A stretch of DNA of 64,000 bases from positions 68,772,993-68,836,992 of the forward strand of contig NC_069132.1 of assembly GCF_026914265.1 (NCBI RefSeq), read 5' to 3'. This document shows, one piece after another, positions 1-11,200 of the stretch. The stretch is from Mya arenaria. Taxonomy: Eukaryota > Mollusca > Bivalvia > Myida > Myidae. The notes below the pieces were generated by a model. The model was given only the letters and a program-made list of their open reading frames with translations, ran no database searches and was not told the origin of the DNA. The position numbers and the translations under genes were made by a program. Within the stretch, counting starts at the first letter, position 1, and each line of letters starts with the position of its first letter.

Positions 1-259
1 TCACACGCCCACATTTTCTAAAGGTTGTTTAATTGAATTCTCGCCAATATTTATAAATCAACTTGTTGCTGTTGATGACGTATATGCAGATTTAAGATTA
101 TCAAAGTTAGGACTTTTTTTATGATCTTTAAATGAAATTTTGCCTTAGAACCCCAGCCCTGCAAAGCACAATGAAAAATAATTATGATAAGAATTGTGAC
201 AAATTAGATCAACTTTAGCTGAAACTTCAGCCTTAATTTTGTGAAACACATGCAACAGC

Positions 260-870
260 TTGTTACAGCTGCTTAGTTCCTTTGTGGAAGGAAAAAATAA
301 TAATTCAAGGGAATCTCTTATTCATGCCGAACCCACATTACAGTAGCGCCAGGTCAAGGTCACAGTTTAACGTCAGAATTTTGAGCCATATATTTAGTGT
401 AAGCTCCATATCTCTTAAATACCTTGAAGAATTTTCATGCACACAATATCGAGGCAATATGCAGAACCCACGTTACTGGCACACAGCACAGGCTCAAGGT
501 AAAGGTCACAGTAAAAGCTCATTGGCTCAAATCATGGATTTCTGATGTCTGATCCATACCTCCTAAACCACTTAAAGTATTTTTATAAAGCTTGGGTAAA
601 ATGTAAACAACATTTACACTACATGCATAAACAAAACACCTGGTGCACTGGCTTAAGGTGAATGATGTAGTTCAAGGTCATAGGATTGAGTCTTCAATTT
701 CTTGTCCAATCCATATCTCCTAAACCACTTGAAAGATTTTCATAAAGCTTGGGTAACATGTTAACAACATTTACACCACATGCAGAACTGATACACCCTG
801 TGCGCTTGCTCAAGGTCAATGACACAGTTCAAGGTCATAGGTTCGAGTCATTGTTTTCATATTGGCTTCA
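260..870 (+). repeat. Degenerate ~150-bp tandem repeat with AAGGTCA motifs
   Basis: Three to four diverged units share the phrases 'catatctcctaaaccactt', 'ataaagcttgggtaa' and 'aaggtcacag'. This is the style of tandem core found in bivalve pearl/Helentron-like elements, but no clear element ends are visible here. Confidence 0.6.
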
Positions 871-1008
871 TATCTTTTAAACCCATTTTCATTTACTTGG
901 GTAAAATGATGACTTCCTCAAAAACCAAAGACCACTTCATATCTCAAAATATCAAATGTTGTAGATTGTTTTTTTACGGAGACAAATATAGGACAAAACA
1001 TTCCATGT

Positions 1009-1252
1009 CATTTTCACATGGTGGACAAAACATCCCGGGTCATTTTGACATGGTGGACAAAACATCCCAGGTCATTTTGACATGGTGGACAAAACATCCC
1101 AGGTCATTTTGACATGGTGAACAAAACATCCCAGGTCATTTTGACATTGTGGTCAAAACATCCAAGGTCATTTTGACATGGTGGACAAAACATTCCAGGT
1201 CATTTTGACATTGTGGTCAAAACATCCCAGGTCATGTTGACATTCAAAGCCA
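1009..1252 (+). repeat. 32-bp minisatellite, about 7.5 units
   Basis: The unit 'cattttgacatggtggacaa' followed by 'aacatcccaggt' starts at 1009, 1041 and 1073 and continues to about 1252 at an exact 32-bp spacing with few substitutions. The open frame across it has no homologue I recognise and is taken as chance. Confidence 0.9.
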
Positions 1253-1379
1253 ATCAATAATGAGACACTCATTTACATCTATAAATAATTTTATCATTTG
1301 CGGAAAACTACCTTAAGTGTGTTGTGGTGATAAAAGTGTGTCTATACTGACAAACATTTATAGGATATAATATCCAGGA

Positions 1380-1480
1380 TGGGATGTTCCATACACCATG
1401 TCAAATTGATGTGGGAGGTTTTGTCCAGCAAGACAAAAATGACATGGCAGGTTTTGTCTGGCTCCAAGGAAGACATCTGG
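1380..1480 (-). repeat. Inverted-orientation copies of the 32-bp minisatellite unit
   Basis: Read on the minus strand this stretch gives 'gacaaaacctgccatgtcat' and then a second 'gacaaaacctcccacatcaa'. These match the 32-bp unit of 1009-1252 in opposite orientation, so the two blocks could pair as a hairpin across about 140 bp. Confidence 0.6.
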
Positions 1481-2126
1481 TTTTGTTATACCAAAAACAA
1501 CCATCTCCTTTTGGTTGTGTTGAAATATCTGAAATTATCCTCAATTATCCACAAGAATTACAAGATTTATTTTCTTTTTGTTTTTCTTCTCAGAATGAAA
1601 TTACTTTGAACAAAATAATGAAAATTTATTGTCTTTGTAATTTTAAGCTGATAAGTGAAAGATGTATTTTGTTTCCGTCCTGTAAATGGAAACTAGGCTT
1701 GATGAGAAGCAAACAACAGTATTTTTAAAACAAGGATAGAATAGTTCCCTTGGGATTTTTTATGTTTCTTCAGCTGGTATTTGTACAAACAAATTTATAT
1801 GTAAAATGTCTGTGTTAGGCCTTCAAAAAAGAAAAGAAAAGAGAAATATTAGTTTTCAAACTTTTGGAAAGGAAATGCATTTATGAAGCTGATAAAGAAG
1901 GGAAATATGTTAAGAAGATTGTAACAAACCATTAAAATAGTTTTGATATATATATATATAACTCGGGTTACATGAATTTAAAAAGATAATATGCTTGTTT
2001 ATTTCACTATTCTTCAGTTTTTTCGTGCTAGAACAGTAGGTTTGAAAATGAAACCTGACGCTAAATTGATAATCAATTTTGTATGGCGTCACTTTGTCTA
2101 AAATATACTTCTCCTTGATGTTCCAG

Positions 2127-2263
2127 GCTTTGTCGACATTTTTGGTTCCGGGGTCACACTGCTGGGAATGCTAATGATTGCAGTGGCTGTTCTGATTGGT
2201 CTGTACGCTCTACGCCTCTACCTGATAGCCGGTGGCAGGAAAGGTCATGACCCCTCTGTTCAG
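2127..2263 (+). CDS. Gene 1 exon A: transmembrane helix
   Basis: The acceptor TTCCAG ends at 2126 and the donor GTGAGG starts at 2264. The exon has two bases completing a codon and then 45 codons, ending in phase 0. It encodes the membrane helix and the basic juxtamembrane segment ending GHDPSVQ. Confidence 0.8.
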
Positions 2264-5200
2264 GTGAGGTATATGGGCTGTATGATAACTTTTTTATTTT
2301 ATGATTTTGAATGAGCCTTATATTTACGTAAATATCGGAAACCATTGATATAAGACTGCTGACAAAAGATCAGATTGCAGTTGCACACCATACTGTGATA
2401 GCATTCAGGCATCAGCTTGAGGTGATATTGAAGCTCAGTTAGGGCTTGCTCAAGAATGACATCTTCACGATTTAATATTTTATGTCATGTATAATTCGTG
2501 AATGCTGTCATATCGTTTTTTTTTATCTGGGTTCCTATTTCAGATTAACTGTGTTTAAATGTAGTTAGATATCCATGAGAGCTTGGTTCATTTCTTAAAA
2601 CAGCCAGTTTAGACAATGTATGACTGGATTATGTCCCTTGAAATGCTGCAGTATATTCTAAGGTTGACAACTTTGATCAGAGAGTTGTGTATCATTGTAG
2701 AATTGTTTTTGCCTAAAGCAAATTATTTTCAAACAGAGACAACTTTGTACAGAGATGTGTGTATTATTGTTGTAGTTTTTGCCCTAAAGCAAATAATTTT
2801 CTAAGAGAAACAACTTTATACAGAGATTTGTGTGTTATTGTAGTGGAACTTGCCCTTGGTGAAACACAGTTCCCTGATTGCTTCCCTTCGAATGTGAGTT
2901 CATGATATTGCCAAACATTTATGCTAGTAGTACAAAGGCCCTCGTGGGCCTCTTGTTTGATCTGAACATGTTTGTTGTTGTTTTTATCATTAAAGGTACT
3001 CACCCATGCACTTTTTTGTGTGATGAAATAAAGTGTGGCAATCATGAGGAGTGTTAAAACTAAGATACAAAAAGCTTGAAACCTTCATTAAATGATGATA
3101 TTTTCTTGTCTTTGAAGACCACATTTTCCATTAGCGTTAACAACACTAATAATCACTGAATTACAGCTTTGTTGTTGCATAATAGGTTGATTCACATTAT
3201 CATGTGATGTAATCAATGTATTGATAAATTGTCAAAATATCTTCCACTTTGTTACAAGTTCCTGTGGCCTTGTGGATAAGTCTTCGCTTTTCTAATTTTC
3301 CTTTACTTTAACGGGGTTCGCAACCCTCTTAGAGTAAGCCACATGGAGTAAAACAATTATAATATAAGTGTTTTCAGATGCATTAACGGAAAAAATATTT
3401 TTTGGTCTGAAAACATGAGCAAATACCATTAAAGTTAAACCAGTTAAACATAATAATGTGTTTAAATAAAAGATAAGGAATTACATCTATGGGTAAACCT
3501 AAATTTTGTCATTTAAAGATATCAACATGAAATTTTTGCACAAGTTTACAATGGCAAAATAATTTTGTTGAGTTAATACCCTTGGTTAACTGAAAAAAGA
3601 AACAGATTCCACTAAATTGACCTCTGTTTAAACAAAGCTAAAGTGGCTAAAATTTCCAACCTGGATTTAGTGGCCACCTGTCTTAAGCAGCCACTTTGAC
3701 ATTTTCCCAAAGGTGGCCACTTAATACTTCACCCAAAAGATGGACTTTTTTTTTTAAATTACGAAAAAGAACCAACACTATAAGGCAAACAAAGTTTAGG
3801 TCGTGAGGAAAAATGAGTCGGGTTGGTGAAAACAAACATATTAATTTTTATGCCCTAAGCCATTATTACCATGTATGGCTTCATTACCTTCTTGTCATGT
3901 TTTGATGTATTGATATATTTGTCTTGTTGAGAATTGGTTTCTGAGAGCTTGTACAGTATGTTTCAGCTGAAAATCATTTAATGGGAAATTAGAGATTTGA
4001 AAAATGTCTTCGGAAGGCTTGACATAATTATAGGAGGAGAAGGCCTAAGGTGGATATTGAGGAGTAGTCACATAATCTTATTAGATAACTTTTGTTTGGA
4101 CTATTATACATCTCTAAAGGAATTCAAATTTTCATTAAAAAAATTATAGATACAGTCGAAACTCGTTGGCTCGATATCTCATGGCTCGATATCCTCGTTG
4201 GCTCGAACCAAATTAAAAGGACCGATTTTTATTTACTCTTTGTTCATATAAATTTCGTTCGGATGATTCGATATCTTGAGGGTCGATATTTCTCCACGCT
4301 CGAAGTCGTTTTCGCGGTCCCAAACAAGAATTTCACACTTTGATTTGGTTGCTTGGGTTGATGTCATTTTCGCGGGTTCAGTTAAGAATCTCACGCCTTG
4401 ATTTGTTTGATTGGCTTCATTTAGCACAATGCGCTAATCGCTTAGAATTGCTTGACTAATATTATAATTATTATCGAATTTAAATGGTTTAACAGTTTGA
4501 ATAAACATGCCATCACTTTAAGTTATGTCTCTAATTGTTATCCATCCCTAAATTACTATGCATTTTGATATAACTTTTAAGCTATGGTTGTGTTACCCAC
4601 TGTTTACAATTGCTTGTTTTCGCATAAATGTATTTTTTATTATAAATAAAAAATAAAATGATATTTTCTAATAATCGAATAAGTCATATTACGTAATTTA
4701 GGGTGCGTAACTATGCCCAATAAATACTCTTCCTTCTCTTGCGGAGATAGCGTAGCCAATAACAAACGAGGTAATAAGACTTTATGTAACAAATGAAAAA
4801 TTCTGTAAGCAATCCCGCTTGGCTCGATATTCTCGAGGCTCGAAGTACTTTGGCCGGTCCCTAGAATATCGAGCCATCGAGTTTCGACTGTATGTACGAT
4901 GGCTGATGAGTGTGGTCTTCATTAAGTCCATTCATCTGTTGAATGTACCCATTCCAGACATTAGGCTATGACAAATGGGATTTAACAGTAAATTTCTGAT
5001 ACACATTGACTTTTTTCTTTAGCTAGTCTTATTATGTGTTATAAATTTACATTTTGTTATCTTTATTCATACAAGCTCAGAATCTTTATTGTACTAGTTT
5101 CACAAAGAGAAGTGGGAGCTATATAGGAATCACACTTGTCGTCTCATCCTTCCGCCTGGGGATTGGTTTGTCGTGTTTTTATCTGATCCATTTCTTCTTT

Positions 5201-8200
5201 CATGGTTGGATTTGAAACTTATTGGCATAAGGGAACACCACAGCATAAGGATGTGTCGCGCACAAAATCTGAGTCCCTATCCAAAATCAAGGTCACAGTA
5301 ACCTTCTGAACTTGGTATGGTCAGCGGGTCTGTCCAATTTTTGGTCCTGTCCATATCATCTTTGATGGTTCGATTTTAAAATTGATTTGCAGAAGTGACC
5401 ACCACAGCATGAGAATGTACCAGGCACAGGACCTGTCTCCAAACCCTCAAGGTCAAGGTCACAGCAAGCTTCTGAACTAAGTATGGGCAGTCAGTCCATC
5501 ATATCTTTGTCAAATCAATCTCTCTCATTCATGGTGGGATTTTAAAATAATTTAGCAGAAGGATCTGTGGCACACAAGACTCATGTCCATACTTTAAATG
5601 GCGGGGTCACAGCAACCTATTGGATTCAGTATGTCTTGGTTTATAAGCCTTATACTGAAAATAGTTCATGGTGATGGATTGTAAAATTAATTGGCAGAAG
5701 TCAGCAGACTGCCATAGTATGAGGATGTGATGTGACAAGACCTGTGTTCCTAACTTCGTTGTCAAGGTCACAGCAACCTTCTGAACTTAGTACATTTTTG
5801 TATAAAAGCTTTACTGGTGACAGTTTGTTTTACATAACAGTACCAATATTTCCCCATGTCTCTATGCTCTGTGACCTTTAATGAAACATGCTCCACTATG
5901 TCTTTAATTGTTCTTTCCAGGCATTATTCCTGACACTTGGGAGTGCAGAAGTATAAATCACACTCTGGCATAGCTGTTGTTTACACTGAACTTGTTTAAT
6001 GATAACTAGACGTCACATAGATAGCAGTTTCCACCAGAGATAGTGAAATAAATGATAACATTTCTTATATGTTTCTTGGCAAAGTAGCATTAAAACAGCT
6101 GACCTACCCTTTCTGTTTTTTTGGTACAAGTTGTAGCCCTAACCACACAATATTTTTTCTTTGGCCTCACTAACATATGACATTACATTTCCATATATGG
6201 CTATTTATTTTTCAGGCACAGCCTGGGACAGTGGCTTCCATGGTGATAGAACGAGAAGATGAGTGCGGCACCCTGACCGTTGTCATGGATACGACTAACA
6301 TGGAAACCACTTGTCAGGCCAGGTATTACACCTGGTAATTCATACATCTTCCTACACTTCTTGTTGCTAATAACAACTTGATGAGGAATTTCAAAATAGG
6401 TCTGTTTTTACAAAAAGAAAAAAAATCAACTTCCAAATCCTTGGTATCATTTTCACCGTCAATATCTTTGTATAAAACTTTAATGTTGGTCGTTTATTAG
6501 AAACGATTTGAGATATTTATTAGAAAATATTTGAAATATTTATTTGGAACTAATTGATATTTTTATTTAATTTGGTACATTATATGTTGAAAATAAGAAA
6601 CTCATTAGGTCTGGTAATATTGATGTCCTTAAATTAAAGTAAAGAAATAAAGTCAAAGGCTTTAAGAGGCATGTCAAATAACTGTTTTTCATTTATTTCC
6701 TTGCTTGTTCCTTTTACTTCTCGAAATTTTCTGTAAACATGCATGAGAAATGTTTTCTTTTTAATTTGATGTTTTAGATGTATCCCTCAGTACCTACATA
6801 AGTCTTCTTGTTATGCAGAATGTATCATCTTCATACCCTTAATCAGGTTAACATTAGTCTTCAGTTACATTTACTATCATTGATAGATGGAGCATATAGA
6901 GCGTCTGAGGAGCGTTTTATCAGTTTCAGCAACACAAGCAAAGTTACAGTTATAGTTTGGGCAAGAATGTCCCGCAAAGTATTCCCTTATGCCATCCACA
7001 CATTTTTTAGACTATCTGCGCATGCGCGCTGGTAGTCTTTAAGACCGCAAACTCCAAAGAACTACTTCTATTCATGTCGTTTTAACCCATTTTTTTGTCT
7101 CAATGCGCTCTATGTTTAGTAGCAGAATGACGTAGAAACCATAAAAATAGATTATCCGAGTATGAGTTATTGCTTGTTCGGCTATTTCCGCTCTGTATAT
7201 CTGTATTTCGGCGTTTTATTTTTAGCAGAATATCACTATTTATAGATCGTTATATTTATCAGATTAGTGTGGGTCAAAATAATAGATGCTCTGGTAGGAA
7301 GGTAACATACTGATATTCACTCTGAGTTCAGCCCAAGATGTTTTAGAAATTATTACCGACCGCAAGTGTACCATCGCCTGCAGGGTTTGTTTGTTATTAT
7401 AACCTTGTGTGACCATGAAGCACGCTTATTTGTAAGGGTGTATTTCTTATATTACTTTTATGAATTAAAAAACAAAAATGATCGTCTGAAAATCAAAATA
7501 GTTGTATCCCAGGTTTCGCGTTGCTAATGCTTCAAATACTATGCTTTTCCTGCTATACAATAACAAAATACTATTCATTCTATGAGTTTTAGGCTTTTTC
7601 TTTTCTAATAAGATGTTTACATTTTTTTGCGTAAAAGCTTCGTTCCGGTGTATTCTTGGCATAGTTTTGGAAATTAGCCTTTCAATTTATTCTAACACTT
7701 GCCCTGATACGACAGTGAGTTATGCATACTTTTGATGAAGCAAAGTAGTTTGGATTTAACCTGTAAAACACACAATTAAAGAGTGCGAAGCATTCATAAC
7801 AGCACTAGTATTATTTCTAAACAGGTACTTACATAAAACATAAAAAAAAAACATTTATTTATCAAAAATACTTGAAAAGGCACAATCATATTCCTATTCT
7901 TAGAACAGAAAATTTCCGATAATCTAGAAATAGTTTCAACTACATTAACTGACTGATCTTCTAAAAATAGTTTCTACATACATTAACTGACCACATGTTT
8001 GCCCTCACCGGGCATTATGATAGGAATTATTGCTAAAGTTATTCGTAAAAATAAAATCATTTTCCTTAAACAGTTAAAACGTGTATGTTCATAAAACTTG
8101 CATAACGTATGATATCTAATCAAAGCACTGAAAATCTTTAGAAGCGATTGAAAGGGGCATGCATTGCCAGGGGCGTAGCCAGCGTTACGCACTTACGCAT

Positions 8201-11200
8201 GTAACATTTATTTGAAAAATGAAAGGTCGAGGGCTAAGCTAAAAATTGATATCAGAATAAAAGGAAGAGCAGCCAAAGTAAAAGTTGCTTCCCTGTGATA
8301 GATAGCTTTCTGAGCAGAAATCAATCACTTGGTAACTACAAAGTCGGCGGCCTCGAACCTATTAATCCTTCCAAATACACCTCAGAGCTCAATATGTTCA
8401 TTCCATTTTCCATTGTTTTCCACTGGGTAGACCCCACGAACTCCCAGCCGGCTACAGGGATATTTCCCATCCCACACCCTCCCCCTTTAGTGCGTAACAT
8501 TCGATAAAGTCTGGCTACACCTCTGATTGTGACTTTAAATACATAGGGATACGTCGCCTTAAGTGATAAGCTGTGCATCTTGAATGTAATTATTGCTGAA
8601 GTTCTCACATGTTTGCCTGCAGATAGTCTTTCAGCGCCTCGCGCTTTGATTTAGCCATGAAATCCAGTCTTAAAATGCCTTTGCAAACTTTGATAACTTT
8701 TGATACACTTCAAATGATGCTGTGACTTGATGTGGGGATACAACCAGAGATCACAAGGTGATGATGTCAAGGCTGGTGCAAAATCTAGCTACTGTGCTGT
8801 TGCAAATATTCTGTAACAATGGCAAAGCGATGCGTTGGTGCATTATTCTGCAACATCTTGACACAGCGTTTTGTGGTACCGTAAATTTGCGCATGGTATG
8901 ATAGTGGTCAATAACACCAAGAGATAACATGATTCCTATGAAATATGCCTGTCACACTGCAGTAAACAGGTTACTTGGACTCTTACGCCTAGCTTTCACA
9001 GGACACTCATTATTTTAATCCATCCACATTTTGTTATTATCTTGGATGCGGGATAAAAAAAAAATTGAGCCATGTTTCATCAGCCATGACAATCTCTCTT
9101 AACCGCAGATAATGGTTGTCATTGAATTTAGAGAGCAAAGATGATTTTCTGTTCCTTCATATAAATGCTTTTGAAGCCTTTTCTGAGTCTGAGTCTAGAT
9201 TGTGTTTTGAGACAAGAGAGATACAAGATACAAGATACAAGATACAAAAATCTTTATTTAAAGTAGGGTATATGATAACAAGAAACAATAGCTCAATGAG
9301 CTATTCTCCGACATGAATAACAAACATTCATTACATATCAAAACATAGCGATGAGCTTGTGTCCTGGAAATAAAGCATATAGTTTAAAATAGGTTCAAAT
9401 ATTGAAACAAGTATTTACAAAAGCTGTTTGTTACTATATTCATGCATACAATTATGAAAAGTAAGATGGATTAGGGCATTGAAAACACTGATAACATAAA
9501 CAAGTTTTCCCGGCTGTACGTGTAATCTACACGTGCACGGTTCTGCTAGTTGACATAATCACTGTGAAATGGACTGTTTGTACTCATGGCCTTTATTCTG
9601 TAGGTTGAGTGACTGTGACCAGTTGCCGTGCTACCATGAGGCTACAGCAGATATGTGTATGGAGGATGTGGATTACAACACAGAAGTATCAGGCGACGGT
9701 GGGCCTGAGTCCTCTAGCGACGTCATCATTAACACCGGGGATGGGGAACTCCCGCCCCCATATTATCAGGTGAAATATGTGGATAAAGATTTCTTTTGAA
9801 TGTTTATGAAATATTATTGTTCGGTATCATGTGACATTTGGTGCAAAAGCCTTCATCGGGAAAAAAAATCAGGTAAAAAAAATATATAAATTGAACTACG
9901 ATAATATAGTTATTTACTAAATCATTTCAAAGAATTAAAGTTGAACCATTGGCATAGCCTTGGTTTTGTTGCGGTCATCATATAAACATAGTAATGGTGG
10001 TCATTACTCAATACTGTTTACGGTATACAAATGAAACTTGGTCACATGTTGAAAGAGACAATACACTGAAGTACAAAGAGGCACACAACTTTGGCATTAA
10101 TAGTAATTGAGTGATTTTCCCTTTTTATGCCCCCACAAAGTGGCGGCATATAGGGTTGCCCTTGTCCGTACGTACGTACGTACGTACGTACGTACGTACG
10201 TCCCGAAGATTGTTTCCGATCTAATTCTTGAAAACCGTTTGTCCAATCCACACCAAACTTTAAACACATGTTTGTGACCATAATATCTTGATCAAGTTCG
10301 ATAGTCATGGAAATCGCTTTAGTCATTTAGGAGTAACGGCCCTTTTTTGCCAAAAATTCCCGAAGATTGTTTCCGATCTAATTCTTGAAAACCGTTTGTC
10401 CAATCCTCACCAAACTTTAAACACATGTGTGTGACCATAATATCTTGATCAAGTTCGATAGTCATGGAAATCGCTTTAGTCATTTAGGAGTTACGGCCCT
10501 TTTTTGCCAAAAATACTTCAAAAATATATGTTTCCAATCTAATTCTTGAAAAGTATGTGTCCAATCCTCACCAAACTTTACATACATGATTGTGACCATA
10601 ATATCTTGATCAAGTTCGATAGCCATGGAAATCGCTTTTGTCATTTAGGAGTTACGGCCCTTTATTTGCAAAAAAAGACTTGAAAAATACGTCCCGAAGA
10701 TTGTTTCCGATCTAATTCTTGAAAACTGTTTGTCCAATCCTCACCAAACTTTTAACACATGTTTGTGACCATAATATCTTGATAAAGTTCGATAGCCATG
10801 GAAATCGCTTTAATCATTTAGGAGTTAGGGCCCTCAGATTATCCTGAATAATCATTATGGCTTATTTTCTGTGACAAAAAATCGAAGTGGGGGCATCCGT
10901 GTCCTATGGACACATTTCTAGTTTTGACTAAAAAAAAATGAAGAGAGAAACTCTAATATTTTGACAGCATCGGCCATTTTTACTGCTGGTTACAGCGCAC
11001 TAACTTCAGTTGATGAATATTAATTTTGTTTTACTTAACAAAGTTTAATGAATTGCTTTAACTGTCATGAATTGTTCGTTTATGTCTCTGTTAAAAATAG
11101 ACATTATACTTCATTTGAAGTGTATATTTCTGATATTGTTGATCCTGTTGGGTACTAATTGTAAACCCATTGTGCAGATTGAGGCTGACGGAAGTCTGGC

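Larger units (their letters stand above)
1..2126. other. Intron or 5' flank of gene 1, repeat-bearing
   Basis: No exon is recognisable before the splice acceptor at 2121-2126. The stretch holds AAGGTCA-type degenerate repeats (260-870), a 32-bp minisatellite (1009-1252) with an inverted counterpart (1380-1480), and AT-rich sequence with a short TA microsatellite near 1947-1962. I see nothing in 1-259. The first visible coding exon starts with two bases that complete a codon, so at least one coding exon must lie upstream, probably outside the window. Confidence 0.5.

Noticed and set aside
282-545. Small plus frame with FSCTQYRG
   Set aside because: It lies within degenerate AAGGTCA repeats and has no coding bias or homologue.
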